From Solen grandis (taxonomy: Eukaryota; Mollusca; Bivalvia; Adapedonta; Solenidae): 64,000 nucleotides of DNA. Below the pieces are notes generated by a model. It worked only from the letters and a program-made list of their open reading frames with translations. It was not told the origin of the DNA and searched no databases. The DNA lies in NCBI GenBank assembly GCA_021229015.1, contig CM037787.1, positions 39,751,037 to 39,815,036 of the forward strand, given 5' to 3'. The translations under genes were made by a program, and so were the position numbers. This document shows, piece by piece, positions 43,690 through 54,339 of the stretch; positions within the stretch are counted from its first letter, which is position 1, and each line of letters opens with the position of its first letter.

Positions 43690-44470
43690 AGGTATATGAC
43701 TGTAGTGACGGCTTCAACATTTCACTAGCAGACCCACAATACCCAACTTATAATTCGCTGCAACTCTCTTTTATATTTATCATTAAGGATCAATCTTTCA
43801 TTGACATTAACATATTAAGAAAATTCTTCTTTAATGTTTATATATTGGTGTACTATTGAGGGAAACTGTAATCAAACTTATCCCAATGGAATATTAAAGT
43901 TTCAGAAAAGAGCTGCAAGAATTATTTTAGACATAGACTTTGATACCCCATCACAAGAACTGTTCACTGAACTAAAATGGTAAAAAATTCAAGATAAGAT
44001 AAATTACTAAAAATGCACTCGAGTTTACAAATTGTTAAATGATTTCAATCTTTCTTATCTATGTAACGTATTTCCATATGTTGATTATGCTGACAAAACA
44101 TGAAGACCTGTGTTGAACTATTCCAGCGAAGTCTGTGTTATTCAGGTCCAAAAGTTGGGAATTCTTTACCAGCAAATATTTGCACAGCTCCTTCTGTTCA
44201 TCAATTTAAAAAATCTTATATTCAATGAAAATTTCCAGAATGGGACCTTTTATCATACATGTTGTGTTTTGTTGAATCCTTTTTTCATGATTGATATTGT
44301 CAGTTTAAATGGCATGTGGTTTCTAAATTTTGTTATATTATTGTTATGTATGTTGTAATGTATTGTTGAAATTGTATGTTGTAAATATTTATGTTATTTC
44401 TTTTTAAGTGGACCATATGGAAGAATGGTTTATGCCAAATATGTTATAAATAAAGACTTTACTTATTTAC
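43690..44470 (+). pseudogene. Non-LTR retrotransposon (LINE) 3' end, decayed
   Basis: Frames of one strand, broken by stops and indels, give the C-terminal region that follows reverse transcriptase in many LINEs. About 43760-43860 reads SFIDINILRKFF.NVYIL. Then come GNCNQTYPNGIL, KFQKRAARIILDIDFDTPSQ, ELFTELKW and, near 44150-44230, LGNSLPANI-like and APSVHQFKK-like pieces in shifted frames. The sequence ends with an AATAAAGACTTTACTTATTT tail at about 44448-44475. Only the 3' end is present, as expected of 5'-truncated insertions. Clade (CR1/jockey-like) not certain. Confidence 0.8.
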
Positions 44471-44479
44471 TTACTTTAC

Positions 44480-44658
44480 TTGCTGATTTAAACTGACCAA
44501 TCAGTGACTGGGGAAAAATCTCAAATGTATGTTTATTTCCAATTGGAAAAAAAATGGAAAAAAATTACACAAGCATGTAGATTAGGTGTTCAGGAAGTGC
44601 TTGTCTTGCTTTACATAGGACTACATCTCATTTCCAAGTGAAATTGTCTACTGCTCCT
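44480..44658 (+). repeat. Paralogous segment, empty site for MITE C
   Basis: Matches 9984-10083 joined to 10326-10400 without the MITE. TTAG stands where the other copy has the TTAA duplication. Confidence 0.75.
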
Positions 44659-45004
44659 CTCTCTAACAGTGTTTTAATAGGCCCATCCTCTGACCTATTT
44701 GCTGGAATAAGAGGAGAGGGTTAATTCACTGGTTTTCGTTTGTTGCTGCATAAAATTTTACTTTATATGCAAGATAAAACCATGTTAATGTCCTGTCTAT
44801 ATAGCCATGATAAGCACTGACCCTATAATCTGTTGTAACGAGAATGGGTTATAATTCTGTTACCGTTTTATTCAAGAAAACCGTAAAATCCCCATGCATT
44901 CAAAATAATAAGATGAGGCGTAAGATATATTCCCTTGAATGGCATGTCCTGCTGAAGATCATCATGGTGGTCAATACAATGAAATGGTTTTATATAAAAC
45001 ACAT
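44659..45004. other. Unannotated DNA
   Basis: No feature seen. Confidence 0.4.
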
Positions 45005-45188
45005 TTAACCTTTACTTTATGATCAATATTTATGTACATACTTGATGGATATTAAATGACTGAAATTTAAATAGTGTATGAGATAATGGAACTTTCTTTG
45101 CTGTGCAGATTTTACAATCTGAGCTACAATATTGTACAATCTGAGCTACAATATTGTATGTGCAAACAGAGGAGATGTGATCAGTTTG
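45005..45188 (+). repeat. Dispersed repeat D, copy 5
   Basis: Family blocks ATCAATATTTATG, CTTGATGGATATTAAATGA, AACTTTCTTTGCTGTGCAGA, GTGCAAACAGAGGAGATGTG. The unit ACAATCTGAGCTACAATATT is duplicated in tandem. Confidence 0.68.
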
Positions 45189-46688
45189 CCAATGCATCAA
45201 AACAAGTACGTTATAAAAGATGTACACACCATTGCAAAAATGCTATATAATGCAAATTCTCTCGAAGGTCACTTTGACCAATGTCAGGTTATCCTTCCTA
45301 GACAGAAATATTGCATGGTGTTGCCAATTTTTGTATGGTTGCTTGCTTGAGATTAATAATCAATCTTGTCTTGCAGCAAAACAAAAACATAAACACACAA
45401 AAACAATAAGATGAAATCTATTTGTCTGCAAAATTTCCTCGACTGCAAAACAAAAGAGTCTTATAAATCTCTTTTATAGCATTTAGCTTTCATCACATAG
45501 ATGCAAGGAAATGAATTTGCAAGATAATGCAGCAAGCATACAAGTAGAATCCTTGGTAATAGCTTTGTTGGTTGGTTTTTACATCTTACAGGATTCAGTC
45601 ATTTGTATACACCAAGTATCTGTCTCAGACAATAAGCATCTCCAATATCACAGTTCAGACTACTGGCATGGTACCATGAGATTAAGCATTTCATATGTTT
45701 GCAGGATGGACATTCCTATCAAGGTTATGTGCCTGTGAAAGGGAACAAGTCTCTGGATGTTCTTTTTGGTACCATCAATAGTGGTCCTATTAATAAGTCA
45801 CACTCGACGTGACATGTTGTTTTGGGTACTGTTTGTCACGCCTCGGCCGTATGGTACAATGATTTCACCAACTACAGGTACATGAAGTTTGACTACATAA
45901 AAAGGGCACTGATATTTTTTCTTGCATATATTACGCTTTTAAAATGTTTATACCAATATGTTTGCAGAACCAAGAATTTAATTTGATACTTTGAACAAAT
46001 TCTTAATGTTAACATAATTATTTACTTGGTCTAGAAGATAAAGAAGGAGGAGGAAGAAGAAAATAATGACAGTGATGATAATGGTTGACATTGTCATGGC
46101 GATCATAATAAAATGAAGCTATGTAAGGTCTATAAGTCAAGAAGATTCACATTCAAATTTGTTTCATAGAATTCTTGGGATAACTACCAAACCAAATTTA
46201 TCAATATTTATTCAATGATTTCCGTCTGAGAGACAAATGTGGTGATTTCCTGTATCCATTGTCTTGCCTTCCAATAGCCTGTAACCTGATACCAGAAATT
46301 TCTGCTGACTTTGTCAAATCCTGATTTATACATACAAAACTGCCAGATGTTACCACAATGCTTAATGGATTATGTATTTGTTCATGGGGTTCAAACCAAT
46401 CAGAGATCTGAGACAGACTTCAACCTTTTATCATGAAGAACAACCATTTAACCAGTATAAAACTGGTGCAAGTGAGAAAAAGGCTGATCATGCTTTATAT
46501 ATTCATTAATTAGGTCATCATTTAAAAATTGTTGGTTAACAGAATCTATTATGCTACCTGGTGACTAATTAGAACTAGAACTATCACTAAATGTGATTAA
46601 TACCACCGCAATACTGCTTTAGAAATGATGAAGTTATTAGGATTAAGAAGAAGAGTATGAAAAAGACATTTTTACATCAGTTTTTTTT
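45189..46688. other. Unannotated DNA
   Basis: No supportable gene or element. Short frames near 45511-45738 lack motifs. Confidence 0.45.
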
Positions 46689-46689
46689 C

Positions 46690-47330
46690 CAGATTTTTGG
46701 CCGGGTTACACAGGTTGTGCTTGACCATTGTATGAAATTGTTTTGAATTCCAACCAGTAGTTTTAAAGTTAAGCTCCGGACAAGGAAAAGTAACAAAGGG
46801 CAATAACTCTGTAATTACAATAGATAGAGTTATGGTTCCTGTGCACTGCACTTCCTCTTATTGTGGTTGACAATTGTATGAAATTGTTTTGAAATCCAAC
46901 CAGTAGTTTACAACTTATACTCCGGACAAGGTTACAAGTTATACTCCGGACAAGGAAAAAAAATACAAAGGGCAATAACTCTGTAATTACTCTAGATAGA
47001 GTTATGGTTCTTATGCACTGCACTTCCTCATATTGTGGTTGACCATTGTATGAAATTGTTTTGAAATCCAACTTGTACTTTTCAAGTTATGCTCCGGACA
47101 AGGAAAAGTAACAAAGGGCAATAACTCTGTAATAAGTCAAGATGGAGTTATGGTTCTTGTGCACTGCACTTCCTCTCCATGTGCTTGATCATTGCATTAA
47201 GTTGTATTGAATTCCAATAACGCAACGGACCGCTGGACCGACAGACCGACCAACCGACCGACCGACCGACCACCGGGTGACTCCTATATACCCCCCCAAA
47301 CTTCGTTTCGGGGGTATAATAATGTGTCTT
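46690..47330 (+). repeat. Dispersed repeat with 155-bp-type units and GGGGGTATA end
   Basis: Three units share GGGCAATAACTCTGTAATTA, AGAGTTATGGTTC, GTGCACTGCACTTCCTC and CTCCGGACAAGG. A GACCGACCGACCGACCACCG linker and the hairpin-like end TATATACCCCCCC...CGGGGGTATAATAA follow. Confidence 0.8.
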
Positions 47331-47439
47331 TATTCCCTGAATACTTGCTCGTTAGAAGATGTGTTAGAGAGTAGAATAATTCATTTTAAAAAGAAAATTT
47401 TTGGTAATGAAGACTGATTTTTGAAGTGATTATAGATAT

Positions 47440-47725
47440 GAAACCCATTTGAAGACCTACTAATTCCCCTATTTTGAGGTCAACAGGTAAAATGTTAAGG
47501 TCACTGTGACAAAAATTAAACCTGAAAAATAACAAATGACAATAACTAAAAAATTATGAAGGGTAGAGTAATAATTCTTGTGCACTGCACTTCTCCTCAA
47601 TGAGATCTATCCACCTATGAAGTTTCAAGTTGATACCTCAAATACTTTTTGAGTTATGCTCCGGACAAAAATGTGGGACTGAAGTACAGATGGATGGATG
47701 GGCGGAGACAAAAATCTGCCTCCTC
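47440..47725 (+). repeat. Related fragment of the preceding repeat
   Basis: TGTGCACTGCACTTCTCCTC, GAGTTATGCTCCGGACAAAA and a GATGGATGGATGGGCGGAG linker match the family at 46690. The terminal hairpin is not seen. Confidence 0.6.
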
Positions 47726-48340
47726 CAAGGTTTAAAAAAAAATGTATAGCGGCTTTTTAAGGGAGTCATTAACCAGTGTTGCAGAAATGCAAACCTGCAT
47801 TTTCTAATGATGGCATCACTTCTTGAGGGCACCAAGCAAACAAGGAGAAAATGCTGTAAAATCTATCCAAGCTGAACACAGATATAATTAGCCTGATATT
47901 ATACATTCCCCCAAAGCTTCAAATGTGTGTTAGGCTTAAATAAGTTTAACATAGAAAGGCTAATATCATGTTGTTGTTTTTTTCTACAATTTCAAGAGTT
48001 ATATTCCAATCTTTTCTTATGAAAACCTTGGAAAACCTTAGAATATCAAGGATTTTCATCAAAAAATTTGCATAGGGGATTTAATCTAAGGCATGATACA
48101 TTGCGCATCTTAAAATTTTTTGTCATCTTGTAGTGACTTGATAAGGAGGAATGAATGCCTTGTGGGAAAGGTCACATTTACCGGTAAACAGAAAATGTCA
48201 ACAATGAAATTTTCAACTAAGTCACTTAAAGATAACAATTTCATATAAATTGTTGTGGAAAAAACATAAACCGTATGCAAAAAGTCAAACTGAACAAAAT
48301 TATTTCTCAGTCACTAAATGATTAATTTCTTAATAACGAC
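47726..48340. other. Unannotated DNA
   Basis: No feature seen. Confidence 0.4.
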
Positions 48341-48582
48341 TTAACCCTTTCCCTAATAGAGGAAACCATGAAAAGACCTATGCGAACAGCATTAAACCAG
48401 ATCAGCCTGCGAGTAACTCGCAGGCTGATCAGGTTTTATGTTGTTCGCTACTCCTCAGTGGTCTGGAGATGAGGATTCTGTAATTAAATTTGGTAATGTT
48501 TAACTGTGGTTTTCTGTAGATCAGGCTTTATGTGATACCTATTGAGGGCGTCAAAATGAGTCTATATGAGGGAAAGGGTTAA
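48341..48582 (+). mobile_element. TTAA-type MITE copy K, full length
   Basis: TTAACCCTTTCCCTAATAGA to TATGAGGGAAAGGGTTAA. It sits only 53 bp downstream (in gene direction) of the NPDC1-like exon at 48635, close to its splice donor. Confidence 0.94.
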
Positions 48583-48634
48583 TAATGACTAAGGCAAAAT
48601 TAGATAAGTGAAATGAGGACAGTAATGTACATAC

Positions 48635-48714
48635 CATTGCCTGAATAAATATTTTGTGGTATAATATCTTCATTTTCTTGATGTCGTTTTTGCTCCCGTA
48701 AGAGTTGTTTTATC
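48635..48714 (-). CDS. NPDC1-like protein, upstream extracellular exon
   Basis: 80 bp with acceptor GCATTTTCAG and donor AATG|GTATGT. It enters in phase 2, reads IKQLLREQKRHQENEDIIPQ then NIYSGN, and leaves in phase 1, which completes a Glu codon with the exon at 34297. The charged, helix-prone segment would lie between a cysteine-rich N-terminal domain (not found) and the acidic segment. An upstream AG near 48768 would add in-frame stops, so the start at 48714 is preferred. Confidence 0.58.
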
Positions 48715-49404
48715 CTGAAAATGCGATCTATCAATTGTTGTAGTCATCAAGTTCAGACGCTGCAGCTGAAATAAACATGAAACAAACACATTAAGCAGAC
48801 ATACAGTTTATATGTATCTATTATAACATGTTTGTTAATAACAATGGCCTTTAGCTTATGTATGTTTAGTTGACTATGGTACATTTATACAAAGTTACCT
48901 GTATAATGTAGTCCAATACAGCGCGGTATTGAAACTTGGGCCCCAATTATAGTGTTATAATGGAGCTGCACTTTACAATAAAGTACTGTAAATCTTTATT
49001 TAACCTTCAACACATTTTTCTAAACAGTTCTTGACACAAGATAAGAATCCTGGGCTGTAAGGATAGTAAATATAACAATGATACTGACCTAATATTCTGT
49101 GTTAGCTCCCTAACATTGTTATGTTTGGGGTTCAACTCTAGATACTGCATTAAATTGGAACAGTCAATTGAACAAATCATAAAATTAAGATTCTGAGCCC
49201 AATGATGGGCCATGATATATTGGTTCCAAGTTCTAATCTACAATTTATAAAGATAATGAAAATAATACTAGTATTTTATATGTATAGTTTATTTGTATAG
49301 TAATATAAATGACATTTAAATATATAATCTAATAAATTGTAAAACTCTGATAACAAAACTATACCAAACAATATATGTTTCTATATTTGTTTATCTGAAA
49401 CATG
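48715..49404. other. Unannotated DNA
   Basis: No cysteine-rich upstream exon could be found here. No other feature. Confidence 0.4.
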
Positions 49405-49484
49405 GGGGTCTGACACAAAAAAGTGGGTCATAATAATTATGATATATTAAAGTTAATTACGACCCATCTTTTGTGCCAGATCCC
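49405..49484. repeat. Inverted repeat, about 30-bp arms
   Basis: GGGTCTGACACAAAAAAGTG-GGTCATAATAATTA pairs imperfectly with TAATTACGACCCATC-TTTTGTGCCAGATCCC. The loop is about 14 bp. It may be the core of a small MITE or a transcribed hairpin. Confidence 0.7.
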
Positions 49485-50648
49485 TTTGCTGTGAACCTGT
49501 GTTTTTGCATCAAATGGAAAACTTACACTAATCCCCTGTGACAAATTTGTCATAATTAGATATCCTGGTAGACATTCGTATTTTCCAAACAACTATTAAA
49601 CACTTGATTTTTTATTTTAAATATTAAATACTTTTGTGATAAAGTGGGATAATAACATTAAATCAAGAAATTTTGGTGCCATGACCAGGATTTTTGGGCT
49701 ACGATCTCATAGCGCAATGCATAATTGTGTTAGGTTCGCCATACCTGGCATGTGTTTTGTATGCCAAATCGTATGCAACTTTAGTTGTCTTCAGACTATA
49801 TACCATGCTGTTCTCGTGCATCTTATGCTGCAGTTAGGTATACTTGAACATCATGGTTTATGACACTGAGACATCTTCATAGCAGACTGTAAGCCTACGG
49901 TTGCATACGGTTCAGCATACTGAACGCACGCCTGTATTTAACATCAAATATATATATAAATAATACAAAGGAAGTGACGTCATGGCACCAAAGCATCACT
50001 GAATGTCATGCACAATTGCGCAATGTCAACATTATTCCTGACAAACTGTTATATACTGGCTCCTGCAGGGAGAAAGACGGCTTTGCATAAGAAAATGATC
50101 AGTATAGCCTATTTTTATATGTCAATGAGAAAAACACGTATTTCTGGAGATCAATATTTAAGGAAACAAAATTACTGATACAATCTTGAACTTTCAATGA
50201 GGATGCTAACATTGCCTGATTTGAAAAAGTTTAGAGGCTTCAATCAGATTCAACTTGAATCCCATTACTATTAAACAAGATCTGGTCTCCAATGGAAACA
50301 AGTCCCAGCCCTCCAACCTAAACCCCATGAAGATAACCTAGCTATCCATCAGGAACTTTACAGAATGCTGCAAATAATCAGCAAATGAGCACAAAAACAT
50401 TCAGAGGTGCAAAACCATTAATTACAAGCTGCAAAGCTGCAATCTCTCTTCCATTGAAAAGGAAAAAATGTTACCTTAATGGCAGGACTACTTCCTCTGA
50501 ATCCTGTTTCATTTATACTAATTTTAGCTAGCTGTAATTAGCTTGCGACTAATTGGTAAAATAAATGTCAAGTCATAAAACCAGAAAGTGTCCGGACAGT
50601 GTACTTGTACTGCATTTTGCTACTCACATAATGTGTCCTGGCTTGAAT
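49485..50648. other. Unannotated DNA
   Basis: No supportable gene. The 75-codon plus frame at 49636-49863 is Cys/His-containing but matches no finger spacing. Confidence 0.4.
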
Positions 50649-50879
50649 TCTTCCCTCATAGAGGAAACCATGAAAAGACTTATGCGAACAACATAAAACC
50701 AGATCAGCCTGCGAGTAACTTGCAGGCTGATCAGGTTTTATGCTGTTCACTACTCCTCAGTGGTCTGGAAATGAGGACTTTATAATTTGGTAAGGTTTAA
50801 CTGTGGTTTTCTGCAGATCAGGCTTTATGTGGTACCTATTGAGTGCGTCAAAATGAGTCTATATGAGGGAAAGGGTTAA
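50649..50879 (+). mobile_element. TTAA-type MITE copy L, left end truncated
   Basis: Starts abruptly at TTCCCTCATAGAGGAAACC after GGCTTGAATTC. The right end is intact (GAGGGAAAGGGTTAA). Hairpin present with one change (AACTTGC). Frames at 50568-50785 are translated MITE. Confidence 0.9.
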
Positions 50880-51115
50880 TGTTTTAGTAATACTTCAATA
50901 CTTAAAGTAGATCAGAAACACATTCAACCGTTCCTGTTTATTCCAAGTACTTTACTAAAACTGACATGAATAACCTTACTATATTTGTTAATTAATTAAA
51001 TATTTCGGTATTTTAATTAGAGAACAAGAATGATGAAATTTCTTCCTAAGTATTTAAGTGTTACTTAGAGTTAAGTAATGTTGGTGGAATTCAAGCAAGG
51101 ACTTGATACCCAGTC
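50880..51115. repeat. Low-copy paralogous segment (pair with 3764-4034)
   Basis: Diverged match to the segment that follows MITE copy A: AAGTACTTTACTAAAA, ATATTTGTTAATTAA, TTAGAGAACAAGAATGATGA and TTGGTGGAATT in the same order. Confidence 0.5.
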
Positions 51116-51482
51116 TTATACATGGGGGACACAGTTGTTTGCTTCACCAGACATATATGTTTTCTTCAGAAACTTGTTTCCTGACATTAAATGACACGGT
51201 AGATTAATTATTAACATCTTGTATATCTGATAGGGGCCTGGGGAATGTCTAAATGTTGCACTGCCCACAAAGCATGATCAGTGAAGCCATCTCCATTACT
51301 TAATTTAGTTAACATCATATTGATCAATGTCTGCAAAATGCATGAGGCATCTAAGTGCCTATAGTTGTACCCAATACTGGAATCATTGATACATACTGTA
51401 GTTTTCTCGTTTACCACTCGTCCAGTCCACTCTCACAAAGATAATTATCAACATCTTTATATTGAAACATAATCTTTAATAC
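51116..51482. other. Unannotated DNA
   Basis: No feature seen. Confidence 0.4.
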
Positions 51483-51639
51483 TTAAGGTAAAGTCCCTGT
51501 AATGGTTCCACTACATTTTGGACCTCATGGCCTTTCACGGAGATAACCATTTCCTAATGTGTCATAAGGGTGCCTTGGTTATCTTGGTAGAGGTTAGAGG
51601 TCCAAGACGTAGAGAACCATTACAGGGACTTTACCTTAA
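51483..51639. mobile_element. MITE with about 43-bp inverted termini
   Basis: Left TTAAGGTAAAGTCCCTGTAA-TGGTTC...TTTTGGACCTC and right GAGGTCCAAGACGTAGAGAA-CCATTACAGGGACTTTACCTTAA are inverted copies with few mismatches. They are separated by about 70 bp. TTAA (or CTTAAG) is at both ends. It differs in sequence from the CCCTTTCCC family. Confidence 0.82.
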
Positions 51640-51837
51640 GTTTAACTTAAATGTTAAAACTTAACTATACATGCTAGAATTGACAAAGCTCAAATTTACC
51701 CAACTAGTATCATGGTCTCAGACCGTACATGTATTCATGAAATATTTAATATACTTCAGATTTTTTTCTTCTAATATGGTACCATTTATGACACTATAAT
51801 TGCTTTCTTATTTAACATGACATTTTTGGGTTGTCAC

Positions 51838-51938
51838 AACTGGGGATTGAACCCATAACCTCTCAACATATTTTATGACGCCTGTAAGGCATATTTTACA
51901 GTCTTGGGATTGCAGATGTGTGCTATTTTCAACCACTA
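51838..51938 (-). mobile_element. tRNA-like SINE fragment, cut by gap
   Basis: On the minus strand a B-box-like GGGTTCAATCCCC and upstream tRNA-like sequence run into the N gap. Confidence 0.35.
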
Positions 51939-52038
51939 NNNNNNNNNNNNNNNNNNNNNNNNNNNNNNNNNNNNNNNNNNNNNNNNNNNNNNNNNNNNNN
52001 NNNNNNNNNNNNNNNNNNNNNNNNNNNNNNNNNNNNNN
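51939..52038. other. Assembly gap (100 N)
   Basis: Exactly 100 N. It removes the 5' part of the pogo-like transposase. Confidence 0.99.
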
Positions 52039-52738
52039 CTGTCCTTTAGATAAGTCCGTTTTTGGGCCCCTGTCAAGAGAATATTCGGCAGTTTGTACTG
52101 AATTCATGGCAGCAAGCCCAAACAATATGGTGTGCAAATGGGAATGGCCAAATCTTTTTCGCCAAGCTCATAACAAGTCTTTCACACCTGCCAACATCAA
52201 GAGCGGATTTAGGAAGTGTGGAATCTTTCCCACTGATCGTAATGCTCTTCCTGACATTGCAACCGCTCCATCTGAACCGTTTGCAATTGAAGTATCTAAT
52301 GCTGGTGCAGCATGCAGGTCACAAATAGCTGTTTGTGAGTCAGCTGTGACAGATGCAATCTCAGCCTCGTTCACCGCTCAATGTCCAGCTTCAACAGCAA
52401 CTTTGGTGACCGAGGAGGAGTTTATTGCGTCTGTGGCAAATGGGCACGTCCCTAGCTCACGTGATGGGAACGGGGTCATCAATGTTTCGCTGCCGGTATG
52501 GGTTCCAACGAGTGAATGGTTCAACCAAATTGACCATGAGTTCGCTCTTCCAACATCTGTCAGGAAAGAAAACACACATTCTAAAAAAAAGCTAACGAGT
52601 CATCGTGTACTCACAAGTGAGGAAGTACTAATGAAAAAAAGGGAAGCTCAAGAAAAGAAAGAAATTGCATTGCAAATTAAAGAACAGAGAAAAGTTGCAA
52701 GACTTCTTAAATTTGAGGGCAAGAAATCTCAAAAATAA
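52039..52738 (+). pseudogene. Pogo-like transposase C-terminus, 5' part in the gap
   Basis: From the gap edge an open frame of about 233 codons runs to TAA at 52736-52738. It starts PLDKSVFGPLSREYSAVCTE and includes VCKWEWPNLFRQAHNKSFTP and ANIKSGFRKCGIFPTDRNAL. These are typical of the region after the last catalytic Asp in pogo/Tigger/jerky-type DDE transposases. A basic, Lys-rich coiled tail follows (KKREAQEKKEIALQIKEQRK). The catalytic triad and DNA-binding domain would lie in the gap, so intactness is unknown. The surviving frame has no stop, which suggests a fairly recent copy or a domesticated gene. Confidence 0.75.
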
Positions 52739-53535
52739 ATTGATAAGGTCATTTTGTATCTTTATATTACTTAATATAGATCGAGCTCTCTGTTCGTGTT
52801 TTGCATATTTGATGCATAATTAGATCCAATCGAGTAGATTCAACAATAAATATATATCAACAATAAATCATATACTGACCATGTGCCATATGACTTGTGT
52901 CTGTTGTTTCCATAGTAAGAAATACTCATTTATATCCATTATAATTATAAACGTTTCATGTGAAACGCGCACGCACACACACTGGAAAAAATAAAGCACG
53001 TGGGTTCACATAATATGTAAGTTAACACGCTTGAGTACATACCTCTGTTGATTTACACAAACGATGACGTAACGACATGTATGCTGTACGGAGTTACCCT
53101 CCATATGTACGGAATTACCCGACGTCATGTAAACCAACTTTTTGTTATTTTCTTTTTTATTTTAAATTTAAAATCTTTAAAAAAAATTCTAGACAAAATG
53201 TCCGTTAATTATGCCTACCAAAATAATTGTCTAATGCCTTTATAAATTGCATGAACATTTACTCAGTAGGGAAACATAAACACAAATAAAGACATTCACA
53301 GATCATTTGTGTTAAAATGTCCAATTTATTTTGTGTGTACTTTCTCTTGTATATACTTGCATAAATTTGCACGTATAAAGTGTAAATATCCTAAAATATT
53401 CAAATGCGTTTTTTTTTTTTTGTATTTGTATGGACCTCTTTAATTTAAAATGATTGTATCGTTTATGACAATAAGATTTTCTTAATTATGTCCAGTGAAA
53501 CCTCTGAACAAAGGTCACTGGCCAGAACTGAAACA
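52739..53535. other. Unannotated DNA
   Basis: A short direct repeat TATGTACGGAGTTACC/TATGTACGGAATTACC lies near 53080-53120, and a T-run near 53410. No gene. Confidence 0.4.
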
Positions 53536-53539
53536 TGGC

Positions 53540-54310
53540 CTTTACTTGGAGGTGGCTATTATTCAGTAGCTAAATTCTCGGTCACTGGCCTCTGTTCACC
53601 GTCGGGCTCTTATTCAGAGGCAAAATTCCTTATAACTTGGAATCCTCTCGCTGGCCTTTGTTCACCATTGGACCGTTATTCAGAGGTAAAATGAAATAAC
53701 TTTGAATCCTCCCGATGGCCTCTGTTCACCAATGGGCCGTTATTTAGAGGTAAAATGACTTATAACTTAGAATACATTCGCTGGCCTCTGTTCACCATTG
53801 AAACGTTATTCAGAGGTAAAATTCATTATAACTTGGAATCCTCTCGTTGGCCTCTGTTCACCATTGGTCCGTTATTTAGAGGTAAAATGCCTTAAAACTT
53901 GGAATCTATTTCCTGGCCTTTGTTCACCATTGGGCCGTTATTCAGAGGTAAAAGCCTCATTTTTTGGAATCCTTTCTCTGGCCTTTATTCTGGGTCGTTA
54001 TTTAGAGGTAAAATGACTTATAACTTGCAATCCTCTCGCTGGTATCTGTTCAACATTGGGCCATTATTCAGAGGTAAAATGACTTATAACTTGGAATTCT
54101 CTCGATGGACTTTATTCACCATTGGGCCGTTATTCAGAGGTAAAATGCCTTATAACTTGGCATCCTCTCGCTGGCCTATGTTAACCATTGAGCCTTTATT
54201 CAGAAGAAAAATGCGCTATTTATTCAGTGATGGGAATTCTCTCCACTACCCCCGCACATTCCAATGTCCTTTGTTCATAGTCGGGCTGTTTCCAGAGTCA
54301 ATGACCTTTA
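53540..54310. repeat. Minisatellite, 66-bp unit, about 12 copies
   Basis: Unit with TTATAACTTGGAATCCTCTC, GCTGGCCTCTGTTCACCATT and GGGCCGTTATTCAGAGGTAA. Copies are about 15-25% diverged. Since 66 is a multiple of 3, a frame stays open for 145 codons (53899-54336; PLFRGKMTYNLESSRW-like 22-residue repeat), but earlier units contain stops and frameshifts. Confidence 0.9.
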
Positions 54311-54339
54311 CACGGTGGTTGTATTTTTATTTCTAAAAT

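Noticed and set aside
51875..52738. 287-codon frame spanning the N gap
   Set aside because: The first part is tRNA-like SINE sequence and the middle is N. Only 52039-52738 is accepted as transposase.
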